A stretch of DNA of 59,679 nt, from the NCBI RefSeq assembly GCF_003116035.1, contig NZ_LGQW01000015.1, positions 4,905,762 through 4,965,440 on the forward strand, read 5' to 3'. How positions within the stretch are numbered: position 1 is the stretch's first letter; the number at the start of each line of letters is the position of its first letter. This DNA comes from Azospirillum sp. TSH64 (GTDB lineage: Bacteria > Pseudomonadota > Alphaproteobacteria > Azospirillales > Azospirillaceae). A program made the position numbers and the translations under genes. Below the pieces are notes generated by a model. The model made no database searches. It was not told the origin of the DNA and worked only from the letters and a program-made list of their open reading frames with translations. Positions 26,320 to 34,802 of the stretch are shown here, piece by piece.

Positions 26320-27327
26320 ATGGACACGCTGCTGTCGGCACCGATTCTGTTCTTCGGCCTCGGTGCCGTCATCGCGCTTACCGGGGCGCGCATTCCGTTC
26401 CCGGAGGGCTTCGGCAAGGCGCTCGCCGCCTATCTGCTGGTCGCCATCGGCCTCAAGGGCGGCGTGGCGCTGGCGGGCGCCGATGTCGGCGCGGTGCTGC
26501 CGCTGCTGCTGACCGCCGGCCTGCTCAGCCTGCTGATGCCTGTCCTCGGCTTCGGGCTGCTGCGCTCGGCGGTCGGTCTGGATCAGGTCAATGCGGCCGC
26601 CATCGCCGCCCATTACGGCTCAGTCAGCCTCGTCACCTTCGTCACCGCCACCAAGCTGCTGGAAAGCCAGGGCGTCACCTTCGGCGGCCACATGGTCGCG
26701 GCACTGGCGATCATGGAGGGCCCGGCCATCGTCAGCGGCCTGCTGCTGGCGGGCGCCGCCGGCATGGTGTCCGGCGTGGCGGCGGGCGGCGGCGGCAGCC
26801 TGTCGGTGCCGCTCGGCGGCGGCAGCGGGAATGGCGGCTCGATCAGGGGCGCCATCCGCGAGGCCGCCTTCAACGGCTCGGTCCTGCTGCTGGCCGGGTC
26901 GCTGCTGGTCGGGCTGGTGATCGGCAAGCCCGGCCTGCAAAGCCTGCACGGCCTGTTCATCGCGCCGTGGGACGGCGTGCTCTGCCTGTTCCTGCTGGAG
27001 ATGGGCTATCTCGCCACCTCCCGGCTGCGGGAAGCGGTGTCGCTCAGCCCGCGGCTGATCGCCTTCGGCATCGTCATGCCGCTGGCCGGCGCGGTCATCG
27101 GCCTTGCCGCCGCCGCCTCGCTGGGGCTCGGCCTCGGCGATGCCGCCCTCCTGGTGACGCTGTGCGCCAGCGCCTCCTACATCGCGGTGCCGGCGGCGCT
27201 GCGCCATGCCCTGCCGGCGGCGGAGCCCGGCCTGTCGCTTCCGCTGTCGCTGGGCATCACATTTCCTTTCAACATCCTCGTCGGTATTCCACTCTACCTC
27301 GCAGTGAGCCGGGCGGTGCTGACCTGA
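26320..27327 (+). CDS. SbtA-like sodium-dependent bicarbonate transport family permease
   Basis: A 335-residue polytopic membrane protein with about ten hydrophobic helices in two inverted halves. It resembles the SbtA / DUF897 family. Conserved features are AIAAHYGSVSLVTFVTA in the first half and TLCASASYIAVPAALRHALP with SLGITFPFNILVGIPLY in the second. A Gly-rich cytoplasmic loop (about 155-185) divides them. The ATG at 26320 follows GAGGGA at normal spacing; longer open frame upstream is not needed. In cyanobacteria SbtA takes up bicarbonate, but most proteobacterial homologues are uncharacterised. A LysR gene follows 23 bases downstream. Confidence 0.85.
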   Translation: MDTLLSAPILFFGLGAVIALTGARIPFPEGFGKALAAYLLVAIGLKGGVALAGADVGAVLPLLLTAGLLSLLMPVLGFGLLRSAVGLDQVNAAAIAAHYGSVSLVTFVTATKLLESQGVTFGGHMVAALAIMEGPAIVSGLLLAGAAGMVSGVAAGGGGSLSVPLGGGSGNGGSIRGAIREAAFNGSVLLLAGSLLVGLVIGKPGLQSLHGLFIAPWDGVLCLFLLEMGYLATSRLREAVSLSPRLIAFGIVMPLAGAVIGLAAAASLGLGLGDAALLVTLCASASYIAVPAALRHALPAAEPGLSLPLSLGITFPFNILVGIPLYLAVSRAVLT

Positions 27328-27350
27328 CCGGCCGAGCCGGAACCACCGCC

Positions 27351-28265
27351 ATGCCGCCAGCCCCTCCGCCTGCCATGCCCGCTCCGCTGCCGCCCTTCGA
27401 CCTCGACCTGCTGCGCAGCTTCGTGACCATCGTGGACAGCGGCGGCTTCACCCGGGCGGCGGAGCGGCTGGGCCGCACCCAGTCCACCATCAGCCTGCAG
27501 ATCAAGCGGCTGGAGGACGGGCTGGGCAAGCGGCTCTTCCTGCGCGAGGGCCGCGGCCTGGACCTGACCCCCGACGGCGAAATCCTGCTGACCTACGCCC
27601 GCCGCCTGCTGGGCATGGCGGGCGAGGCCTGCGCCCTGCTGATGGAGCCGGAGGTCGGCGGCGTGGTCCGGCTCGGCACGCCGGAGGATTTCGCCACCGC
27701 CCATCTGCCCGACGTGCTGTGGCGCTTCTCCCGCGCCCATCCCCAGGTGGCGCTGGAGGTGCAGTGCGACTTCACCGTCAACCTGCTCGACCGTTTCGCC
27801 CGCGGCGAATACGACCTCGTGCTGTGCAAGCGGGAGCCGCAGGGTCCGGCCGGCGGCGTCCGTGTCTGGCGCGAGCCGCTGTTCTGGGTGGCGTCGGACC
27901 GGCTGATCCTCGACGCGGGCGCCCCGGTCCCACTGGTCCTCGCCCCGGCGCCGGACATCCACCGCAAGCGCGCCATCGACGCGCTGGACGCCCATGGCCG
28001 CTCCTGGCGCATGGCCTACACCAGCCCCAGCCTCGCCGGCATCAAGGCCGCGGTGACCGCCGGGCTCGGCGTCACCATCCTGCCGAAGGACATGCTGGCC
28101 CCCGGCTTCCACATCGTGAACGCCGAACACGGCCTTCCCGACCTGCCCGACATCGAAACCGCCCTCTACCGCCAGCCCGGCCCGCTGCCCAAGGCGGTGG
28201 ACCTGCTGGCCGAGCACATCGTCCGCTCGCTGGAGAGGACGGCCGAAAGGACGGCGGCGGGGTGA
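27351..28265 (+). CDS. LysR-family transcriptional regulator
   Basis: A roughly 304-residue LysR-type regulator. The winged helix-turn-helix is LDLLRSFVTIVDSGGFTRAA to LGKRLFLREGRG, followed by the two-lobed effector domain (VVRLGTPEDFATAHLPDVL and on). An N-terminal Pro/Ala-rich leader of 15-20 residues makes the start uncertain; an ATG at 27375 is equally good. It follows the SbtA-like permease on the same strand rather than being divergent, which is less common for LysR genes and suggests control of a shared promoter upstream of the permease. Confidence 0.88.
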   Translation: MPPAPPPAMPAPLPPFDLDLLRSFVTIVDSGGFTRAAERLGRTQSTISLQIKRLEDGLGKRLFLREGRGLDLTPDGEILLTYARRLLGMAGEACALLMEPEVGGVVRLGTPEDFATAHLPDVLWRFSRAHPQVALEVQCDFTVNLLDRFARGEYDLVLCKREPQGPAGGVRVWREPLFWVASDRLILDAGAPVPLVLAPAPDIHRKRAIDALDAHGRSWRMAYTSPSLAGIKAAVTAGLGVTILPKDMLAPGFHIVNAEHGLPDLPDIETALYRQPGPLPKAVDLLAEHIVRSLERTAERTAAG

Positions 28266-28289
28266 GGGGCTCCGCCGCCCGCAAGGGGA

Positions 28290-29180
28290 TCACCCCAACT
28301 CGAAGCTGGTGATCCCGAACACCCGACCAAGCTCGGCCGCCGGAGCCGGCCCCAGATACATGCGCGCTGTCTCGAACTGCGGCGACAGCCCCAATTCCTC
28401 CGCCAGCCGCACCCCTGCCGCGTTCGGTTCCGGCACGTCGAGGAACACCGGGCCGACCCTGCTCCCGGCCCCGGCCGCCCGACCCAGCGCCAGCAGCAGA
28501 TCCCGCGCGATCCTCGCGTCCGCGGCATAGAGCGGGCCGATCTTCCAGCCGTCATGGCAGGGCCGGATCACCCCGAAGCCCGTCACATCGCCGTCACCAT
28601 CGCCGTCCCCCACCGCCGCCAGCGCCGTCGCACCGGGAAGGGCGATCCAGTTGGCGAGGAAGCCGGGGCGGGGCGCCGGGAACAGCGCGGCATCCAACGC
28701 CGTCAGCCGGTCGAAGGGCACTGTCCGGGCGTCCACCAGCCTCGTCCCGCCGCCCCCATCCCCCGGCAGGACGCCGCCGAAACGGATGTTGCGATGGGAC
28801 AGGGCAAAGCCGGATTTGCGGTAATTGTCCTGTTGGGCGACGACGCCGTCGAGCCCGACGGTGCAGCCCTCCAGATGGCGCAGCCCCGCCTGCCACAGCG
28901 TCCAGCCATAGCCGCGCCCGCGCGCCTCCGGCCGCACGATGTAGAAGCCGAGAAAGCCGAAATTCCCCGGATAGCGGACCACCGACAGCGAGGCGACCGG
29001 CTGCCCGTCCAGCAGCCCGACCAGGAAGCCGGCCGGATCGGCGGCATGGAAGGCGCCGGCATCGTGCAGGCCGGGGTTCCACCCTTCCAGCCGCGCCCAG
29101 TCGACCGCCAGATCCAGCTCGGCCCGGCTCATTACACGGACCCGATAGCCGTCGGTCCCCTGCGCCCCGCTGCGTTCCAT
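28290..29180 (-). CDS. two-domain GNAT N-acetyltransferase (YitH/HolE-like C-terminal domain)
   Basis: A 296-residue acetyltransferase. The N-terminal GNAT fold has the acetyl-CoA motif RPEARGRGYGWTLWQAGL, and the C-terminal half (from about 165) looks like the second domain found in the YitH/HolE group. The ATG at 29180 begins the recognisable protein. The frame stays open further upstream, but that stretch is read from a palindromic repeat (MPPLPGGEG) and is rejected as coding. A run of GDGDGDGDV is a short Asp/Gly repeat. The substrate is unknown. Confidence 0.82.
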   Translation of the reverse strand: MERSGAQGTDGYRVRVMSRAELDLAVDWARLEGWNPGLHDAGAFHAADPAGFLVGLLDGQPVASLSVVRYPGNFGFLGFYIVRPEARGRGYGWTLWQAGLRHLEGCTVGLDGVVAQQDNYRKSGFALSHRNIRFGGVLPGDGGGGTRLVDARTVPFDRLTALDAALFPAPRPGFLANWIALPGATALAAVGDGDGDGDVTGFGVIRPCHDGWKIGPLYAADARIARDLLLALGRAAGAGSRVGPVFLDVPEPNAAGVRLAEELGLSPQFETARMYLGPAPAAELGRVFGITSFELG

Positions 29181-29261
29181 CTCCGCCCCCTTCGCCCCTA
29201 TGGAACAGAGCGTAACGCAATCCACGGCGTGCTGGGAGCCACCCAGCGACACGACCAAGAT

Positions 29262-29285
29262 CCCCTCTCCCCCGGGGAGAGGGGG
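29262..29285. repeat. short copy of the CCCTCTCCCC palindromic repeat
   Basis: CCCCTCTCCCCCGGGGAGAG plus GGGG forms a near-perfect palindrome. It is the same core as the two elements at 16.6 and 18.4 kb but without the long arms. It lies between the acetyltransferase and ligase genes. Confidence 0.75.
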
Positions 29286-29430
29286 CAACCCCGATTTTCA
29301 TCCACCCTTTCCCCAAGCCGCGACAACCATGATAGGACTATCATCCTTGCTACTGCCGGCCAGGAGCCGCCATGCCGCGCCGGACGCCGTTCACCCGATC
29401 TACGTTTCCCGCCAATGCCTTCACCCTTGG

Positions 29431-29670
29431 TGAGACAGTGGAACACACCCGGATTTCTGTTCCACGCTGTTTCAAACCGTCAGCCCGCCCCGCGTCCCCC
29501 GGTACTGCCCCCGCTCCGCATGAAAGAGGTGAACACGAGCCGAATTCCTGTTCCACGCTGTTTCAAACCGTCAGCCCGGCCGCACCCTCCGGCACCGCCC
29601 CGACGGCGGATGAAACAATGGAACAGCCCCCGGATCCCTGTTCCACGCCGTTACACGCCTCCCATAGGGC
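29431..29670. repeat. three tandem 90-bp repeats each holding a hairpin
   Basis: Units begin at 29431, 29521 and 29611, an exact 90-base period; the third is shortened. Each starts with a TGAAACARTGGAACA-like arm and has the complementary TGTTCCACGCTGTTTCA arm about 12 bases on, giving a stem of about 15 bp with a small bulge, followed by a Pro-codon-rich spacer. The 577-base gap from 29181 to 29758 contains this array, the short palindrome at 29262 and a related half motif near 29200, but no convincing gene. Confidence 0.88.
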
Positions 29671-29758
29671 GCCCGGCCGCCACCGACCGCGCGCCGTTGC
29701 TTTCGGGGCGGGAGTGCGGTTAAGTCGCCGCCGGTTTCCGCTGATCCGCGTCAAGGTC

Positions 29759-31048
29759 ATGCCCGTCGAGTCCCTGGACGCCACCGCGTCGCGCCCCGCT
29801 CCCCCAGTTCCCCGCCCGTCTCCCGCCGGCCGCGGGGTCGATGCCGTGCTGCACGGTGTGGCCGGGGCCGCCGCCCTGGTGCTGGGGCCGCTGGCAGCAC
29901 TCGCCCCGCGCGGGCTGCCGGTCTGGGCCATCCTCGTTCTGGTGCTGTCGCTCGCCGGTCTCGCCCGGCGCGGGGCCTTCGGGCGCATCCTGCGCCTCAC
30001 GCCGCCGGTCGCCGCCGTCGGCGCCTTCCTTATTCTGGCCCTGGCCTCCACCCTGTGGAGCCCGTCGGACCGCGCGCTCGCGACGGTGCTGGAGATCGGC
30101 TACATCGCGCTCGGTGCGCTGGCCGGCGGCGCCTGGATCGCCGGGCTGCCGACGGCCGACGCGCGGCGGCTGGCCGGGCTGTTCCTGGCCGGCGGGCTGG
30201 CCGGCGGGCTGCTGTTCGCGGTGGAGGCGGCGCTGGACTTCCCGCTGAACCGCTGGTGGAACAGCGTGCCCGACGACCAGCTGCCCAACCTGCTGAACGG
30301 CAATGTGCCGAAGCGGACGGCGGCGCTGCTCTGCCTGCTGGTCTGGCCCGCCGCCCTGGCGGTGGACCGCTTCGGGCGCAAGGCGCTGGCCCTGCTGGTG
30401 CCGGTCGGCTATGCGCTGGCCTGCCTGCCGCTGACCAGCCGGTCGGCCATGCTGGGCATCGCCGCCGGGCTGGTCACGCTCGCCGCCGCCCGCGCCTCCG
30501 CCAAATGGACCCGCCGGCTGTTCAGCGCCGCGGTCACCGCCGCCTTCCTGCTGGTGCTGCCCGCCGCCCTGCTGTTCTCCGGCCCGCTCGACCTCGACCA
30601 TTCCGGCCTGCTGTTCCGTTCCGCCCAGCACCGGGTGGAGATCTGGGGCCATGCGGCGGACCGCGCGCTGCGCACGCCGGTGTTCGGCCAGGGCATCGAC
30701 GCCTCGCGCTCCCTGCCGCCGGAAGGGGCCGTGTCGGAGTTCTCACCGATCGGCGACAGCCTGCTGCCGCTGCATCCCCACAACGCCTTCCTCCAGCTCT
30801 GGCTGGAGACCGGGGCGGTCGGGGCGGCGCTGGCGCTGGCGGCGATGCTGCTGCTGCTGGCCGCCACCGCCCGGCTGGAGCGCCGCGACCAGCCCTTCGC
30901 GCTGGCGCTGTTCGCCACGGCGATGGCGATGGGCAGCACCGCCTACGGCATCTGGCAACCCTGGTGGATGGCAGGATTCCTATCCGCGGCGCTGATGCTG
31001 CGGCTGGCGACCCGCATCGGGGCCCCTATCGGGAACAAGACACGATGA
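29759..31048 (+). CDS. O-antigen ligase-like membrane protein
   Basis: A 429-residue polytopic protein with about 11-12 helices, resembling the O-antigen ligase / Wzy_C family that joins or polymerises surface polysaccharide in the periplasm. The family loop is visible as HRVEIWGHAADRALRTPVFGQG and the conserved LHPHNAFLQLWLETGAVG, where the His is functionally important in WaaL. The ATG at 29759 gives a normal cytoplasmic N-terminus. The open frame extends 130 codons upstream, but through the 90-bp repeats, so it is not used. Its stop overlaps the next start (ATGA). Confidence 0.85.
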   Translation: MPVESLDATASRPAPPVPRPSPAGRGVDAVLHGVAGAAALVLGPLAALAPRGLPVWAILVLVLSLAGLARRGAFGRILRLTPPVAAVGAFLILALASTLWSPSDRALATVLEIGYIALGALAGGAWIAGLPTADARRLAGLFLAGGLAGGLLFAVEAALDFPLNRWWNSVPDDQLPNLLNGNVPKRTAALLCLLVWPAALAVDRFGRKALALLVPVGYALACLPLTSRSAMLGIAAGLVTLAAARASAKWTRRLFSAAVTAAFLLVLPAALLFSGPLDLDHSGLLFRSAQHRVEIWGHAADRALRTPVFGQGIDASRSLPPEGAVSEFSPIGDSLLPLHPHNAFLQLWLETGAVGAALALAAMLLLLAATARLERRDQPFALALFATAMAMGSTAYGIWQPWWMAGFLSAALMLRLATRIGAPIGNKTR

Positions 31049-31983
31049 GCAAGCGCCCACTCCGCATCCTGGTCATCAAGCTGGGCGCCTTCGGCGACTT
31101 CTTCCTGGCCCAGACCGCCTTCGCCGCCATCCGCCGCCACCATGCCGGCGACCGGCTGACCCTGCTGACCCTGCCCTCGCTCGCCCCGCTCGCCCGGATG
31201 AGCGGGCTGTTCGACGAGGTGCTGGAGGACCCGCGCGACCGTTCGCTGTCGGCCTATCTGGCGATCCGCCGGGCCTTGCGCGCCCAGCGCTTCGACCGCG
31301 TCTACGATCTCCAGGCGCAGACGCGCACCGACCTCTATCACCGGCTGCTGTTCCCCGGCCCCTGGCCGGAATGGTCGGGCACCGCCCGCGGCGCCTCGCA
31401 TCCCGACCGCTACGAAGGCCGGCGCAAGGTGCCGGTGCGCGACCGCTATGTCCGCCAGCTCGCTCCCTTCGGCATCGTCCCGGACGAGACGCCGGACCTG
31501 TCCTGGCTCGATGCCGACATCGCCAAGTTCGGTCTGCCGGAGCGCTTCGCCCTGCTGGTCCCCGGCTCCTCCCCCGGACGGCCGGACAAGCGCTGGCCGG
31601 CCCGCCGCTATGCCGAGGTGGCGGCGGCGCTGGCCGAGCGCGGCATCGTGCCGGCGGTGATCGGCACCGGCATCGAGCGCGACCTCGCCCGCGTGATCGC
31701 CGAGACCTGCCCGCAGGCGGTCGACCTCACCGACCGCACCAGCGTGCCGGAGCTGGGCGGGCTGGCGCGCCGGGCCTGGGGGGCGGTCGGCAACGACACC
31801 GGCCCGACCCACCTGATCGCCGCCGTCGGCTGCCCCACCGTCGTGGTGTTCTCCGACGCCTCCAACCCGATCCACAGCACCGGCCCGCGCGTGCTGATCC
31901 ACCACCGTCCCGACTTCAACGACATCGACAGCGCCGGCGTGGTCGAGGCACTCGACCGCGCGCGGACCCTGGGAGGTTCCTAA
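31045..31983 (+). CDS. glycosyltransferase family 9 protein (heptosyltransferase-like)
   Basis: A 312-residue GT9 protein, the family that transfers ADP-heptose to lipopolysaccharide core. The N-terminal RILVIKLGAFGDFFLAQTA and the C-terminal donor-binding GNDTGPTHLIAAVGCPTVVVF are typical, as is the VPGSSPGRPDKRWP segment. It is translationally coupled to the ligase-like gene by an ATGA overlap, so both likely act on the same surface glycan at the inner membrane. The precise sugar is not determinable. Confidence 0.88.
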   Translation: MSKRPLRILVIKLGAFGDFFLAQTAFAAIRRHHAGDRLTLLTLPSLAPLARMSGLFDEVLEDPRDRSLSAYLAIRRALRAQRFDRVYDLQAQTRTDLYHRLLFPGPWPEWSGTARGASHPDRYEGRRKVPVRDRYVRQLAPFGIVPDETPDLSWLDADIAKFGLPERFALLVPGSSPGRPDKRWPARRYAEVAAALAERGIVPAVIGTGIERDLARVIAETCPQAVDLTDRTSVPELGGLARRAWGAVGNDTGPTHLIAAVGCPTVVVFSDASNPIHSTGPRVLIHHRPDFNDIDSAGVVEALDRARTLGGS

Positions 31984-31996
31984 CGGCAGAAGGGAC

Positions 31997-33616
31997 TTAA
32001 TGACAGAAGGGAAACGGCGCCACCTTGGGCATGTAGACCGGGATCCACTCGCAATGGGTCGCCGGGTTCGGCAGCTTGCGGGTTTCGATGACCGGCCAGG
32101 CATGGGCCGCGACCACCACCAGCGCCACGCCCGCCAGGATCCAGCGCCGCGGCCTCGCCCGCTCCAGCAACCCCGGCATCCGCGCCAGCACCCAGGCGGC
32201 GGACAGGATCGCCAGCGGGTCGGTGTAGGCGGCATAGGCGCGCTGGAAGCCGCGCAGCGAGAACAGCGACTCCAGCCCCCAGGCGACCAGCAGCAGGAAC
32301 AGCGCCTGCACCGCCGCCAGCCGCTCTCCCCGCCGCCACAGCACCACGGCCCCGGCCAGCGCGAACCACTCGACGACGATGGTCTGCGGGATGTTGTCGG
32401 GGTGCAGGACGATGGTGCGGATCGCCAGCGTCCGGCCGATGCCGGCCAGCAGCAGCCCGAGCGTCCCCTGCCCCACCACATTCCCCTGGCCTTGCAGTTC
32501 CGCCCCGTGCCGCCAGGAGGAGAAGACGAACATATGCTCGACGAAGTTCGCCACGGCGATGGCGTTCTGCTCGTTCCAGCGGATGTCGAGCGCCAGCAGC
32601 CCGGCCGCCAGCCCCAGCAGCACCGCCGCCGCCCCGGCCACCACGCGGGCCGCCGGCACCCGGTGGACCGCCGCATGGACCAGGATGCCGACCAGCACCC
32701 AGCCGGCGACGATGCTCTGATAGCCGCCGCCCGACAGCCCGCCGCCAACGGGAGTATACGGATAGACCGCCCGCCCCCAGCCGGCCAGCCCGGCCTGGAT
32801 CAGCCCGAAGGCTGGCACCGCCGCGGCCACCGCCATCAGCCCGACCAGCGCGGCAACGCCCCAGCCCTTTTCCGGCACGGCCTCTGCCCGCCGCCCGAAC
32901 AGGATCGCCGCCACCGGCAGCCCCATCGCCAGGAAGACCGCCTGCACCTTGGTCACCATGGCCAGCCCGACCAGCAACCCGCCCAGCGCCAGCTGCAGCA
33001 GCGATGCGCCGCCGCACGGCTTGCCGTCCGCCGGCCGCACCGCCCGCAGGACCAGCAGCAGCCCCAGCACGACGAAACCGGCCGACAGCAGGTCGGTGCG
33101 CATCTGCCGCCCCTGCGCCGTCAGCCCGACGCCAAAGGCCAGCAGGATGCCGGCCAGCAGCGCCACCCGCCGGTCCTCCACCAGCCCGCGCAGCAGCGTG
33201 GCATAGCTGACGGCGAAGGCGGCGGTCAGCAGGATCGACAGCGCCCGCCCGGCCTGGACCAGCGACTGCCAAACGGCTTCGGTCGCCGCGACGTCGCTGC
33301 CTGGCGGCAGGGCCGACAGGCTGGCGACCGGCAGCAGCCCAACCGCATGCAGCAGCCGGTACCAGACGTCGATCACCAGGAAATAGCCGTAGCCGGGATG
33401 GTCGAAATACTCCTGCGAGAGCCCGTCGCCGAACAGCAGCCCGTGATAGGCCAGCACCAGATCCTGATCGGAATGCACCCAATAGGGCAGACGGAACCCG
33501 ACCAGCAGGACCGACAGCGCCATCGCCGCCGCCAGCCCGGCGCACAGCAGCCACCAAGGCGCCGCCGCGACGCGGTCGAGCAGGGAGGGACGGGCGGCGG
33601 AGGGTGCAGGCATCAT
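31997..33616 (-). CDS. GT-C-type polytopic membrane glycosyltransferase, putative
   Basis: A roughly 539-residue membrane protein with about 12 hydrophobic helices. After the first helix comes an extracytoplasmic loop with VHSDQDLVLAYHG and EYFDHPGYGYFLV. An acidic pair followed by HPG is the hallmark of the GT39/ArnT-like GT-C fold that uses polyprenyl-linked sugars. No close family is recognised. The ATG at 33616 or 33613 is likely; neither has a clear ribosome site. The gene converges on the heptosyltransferase gene with 13 bases between stops. A role in envelope glycan or lipid modification is inferred from fold and context only. Confidence 0.7.
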   Translation of the reverse strand: MMPAPSAARPSLLDRVAAAPWWLLCAGLAAAMALSVLLVGFRLPYWVHSDQDLVLAYHGLLFGDGLSQEYFDHPGYGYFLVIDVWYRLLHAVGLLPVASLSALPPGSDVAATEAVWQSLVQAGRALSILLTAAFAVSYATLLRGLVEDRRVALLAGILLAFGVGLTAQGRQMRTDLLSAGFVVLGLLLVLRAVRPADGKPCGGASLLQLALGGLLVGLAMVTKVQAVFLAMGLPVAAILFGRRAEAVPEKGWGVAALVGLMAVAAAVPAFGLIQAGLAGWGRAVYPYTPVGGGLSGGGYQSIVAGWVLVGILVHAAVHRVPAARVVAGAAAVLLGLAAGLLALDIRWNEQNAIAVANFVEHMFVFSSWRHGAELQGQGNVVGQGTLGLLLAGIGRTLAIRTIVLHPDNIPQTIVVEWFALAGAVVLWRRGERLAAVQALFLLLVAWGLESLFSLRGFQRAYAAYTDPLAILSAAWVLARMPGLLERARPRRWILAGVALVVVAAHAWPVIETRKLPNPATHCEWIPVYMPKVAPFPFCH

Positions 33617-33871
33617 GATTGGCACGGCTCACGGTTCAGGTCGGCCGCCTTGTGGCACGGAACAGGCCGGTTGGGAACCATCTCCCGTTTCCCCTGGGAA
33701 CCAGACGCTTGCTCCGGTGTTGCCCTCATGGAACGGCGGAGTCGGGAGTCTCCGCCTCTTTCGTGGTGCCTCGCACGAGTGGCTTTGCAACGTTGGCGGG
33801 TCGCTGCCACAAAATACGGTATGGCAGACCCGCCGGGCAGACGATTGCCGGACAGACACATGGGGAACTCG

Positions 33872-34363
33872 ATGGCCGATACCGACGATATCCAGGAGCG
33901 TATCCGACGCCGTGCCCACGAGTTGTGGGAGAGCGAGGGCCGTCCGCACGGCCGCGACTCCGACCATTGGACCCAGGCCGAGGCGGAGGTTCGCGGCGCC
34001 GGTGCGCTGGAGCCGACCGGCAAGGTCGCCGGCTCGCGCAAGAAGCCTTCCAGCTCCAAGGCCGCCGGCAAGAGCACCCGTGCCGCCGCCGAATCCCTGT
34101 CGGAAGTCGCGAGCGCCCCGGCGGAGAGCGCCAAATCCGAAGCGGCCAAGCCGGCGAAGGCCAAGCCGGCCGCTGCCTCCAAAGCGACTGCCTCGAAGCC
34201 GAAGGCCGATGCCGCTCCGGCCGAGCAGGCCGCCTCCGTCAAGGCTCCGGCAAAAACCACCGCCAAGGCGGCGCCCACCAAGTCCACAACCGCAAAGACT
34301 CCGGCTGCAAAGCCCCCGCGCAGCTCGAAGAAGGACGGCGGCAAGAGCGCCACCGCCGGCTGA
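33872..34363 (+). CDS. DUF2934 domain protein with Lys/Ala-rich tail
   Basis: A 163-residue protein. Residues about 5-40 (ERIRRRAHELWESEGRPHG, then HWTQAEAEV) match the short DUF2934 domain common in alphaproteobacteria. The rest is a low-complexity Lys/Ala/Pro/Ser tail reminiscent of histone H1-like bacterial proteins, which suggests, but does not show, nucleic acid binding. The ATG at 33872 has GGGGA 6 bases upstream; an ATG at 33860 is in frame. The upstream 255-base gap has lower GC and likely holds the promoter. Confidence 0.82.
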   Translation: MADTDDIQERIRRRAHELWESEGRPHGRDSDHWTQAEAEVRGAGALEPTGKVAGSRKKPSSSKAAGKSTRAAAESLSEVASAPAESAKSEAAKPAKAKPAAASKATASKPKADAAPAEQAASVKAPAKTTAKAAPTKSTTAKTPAAKPPRSSKKDGGKSATAG

Positions 34364-34443
34364 TCCAGCCTCCCTTGCCGGAACCCAGCGGCCCCGGAGC
34401 CGGTTGTCAGGTAATCCCTGCACTCTTCTCCGGAGGAACCGTC

Positions 34444-34788
34444 ATGGCCGGCACGCCGTCGATGGACGACTGCATCCGCAACTGCACCGATTGCCACACG
34501 GTCTGCCTGGAAACCGTATCGCACTGCCTGACCAAGGGCGGTGCGCATGCGGAGGCCGGGCATGTCCGCCTGCTGCTGGACTGCGTCGACATCTGCCGCA
34601 CCAGCGCGGATTTCATGATCCGCGGCTCCCGCTTCCACCATCTGACCTGCGGCGCCTGCGCCGAGATCTGTGCGGCCTGCGCCGACCAGTGCGACCGCAT
34701 GGCCGACGACGCCATGATGAAGCGCTGCGCCGAGATGTGCCGCCGCTGCGCCGAAAGCTGCCGGGCGATGTCGAGCATGGCCGCCTGA
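34444..34788 (+). CDS. Cys-rich four-helix copper-storage-type protein
   Basis: A 114-residue protein with 16 Cys arranged in helical CxxC and CxxxC patterns: positions 10, 14, 17, 21, 28, 47, 51, 69, 72, 76, 79, 83, 95, 99, 102 and 106. This matches the DUF326/Csp family of cytosolic four-helix bundles that bind many Cu(I) ions in their core. There is no signal peptide, pointing to a cytosolic Csp3-like protein. A strong GGAGGA ribosome site precedes the ATG. It stands alone here; the CopZ-like gene and CueR promoter lie 17 kb away. Confidence 0.9.
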   Translation: MAGTPSMDDCIRNCTDCHTVCLETVSHCLTKGGAHAEAGHVRLLLDCVDICRTSADFMIRGSRFHHLTCGACAEICAACADQCDRMADDAMMKRCAEMCRRCAESCRAMSSMAA

Positions 34789-34802
34789 CCGGAGCGGCGC
34801 CC

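Noticed and set aside
29181..29288. Longer N-terminus for the GNAT protein
   Set aside because: The extra residues come from the CCCTCTCCCC palindrome and show no conserved fold; the start at 29180 fits the domain.
29471..29660. parS/ParB-type sites
   Set aside because: TGTTCCACGCTGTTTCA resembles parS in composition but is not the 16-base palindrome TGTTTCACGTGAAACA, and no partition genes are nearby.
29431..29670. CRISPR array
   Set aside because: The units are 90 bases with diverging internal sequence and no short identical repeat/unique spacer pattern, and no cas genes are present.
29372..29758. N-terminal extension of the O-antigen-ligase-like protein
   Set aside because: The frame is open, but the sequence is made of 90-bp repeats and Pro-rich filler, and the membrane protein has a normal start at 29759.
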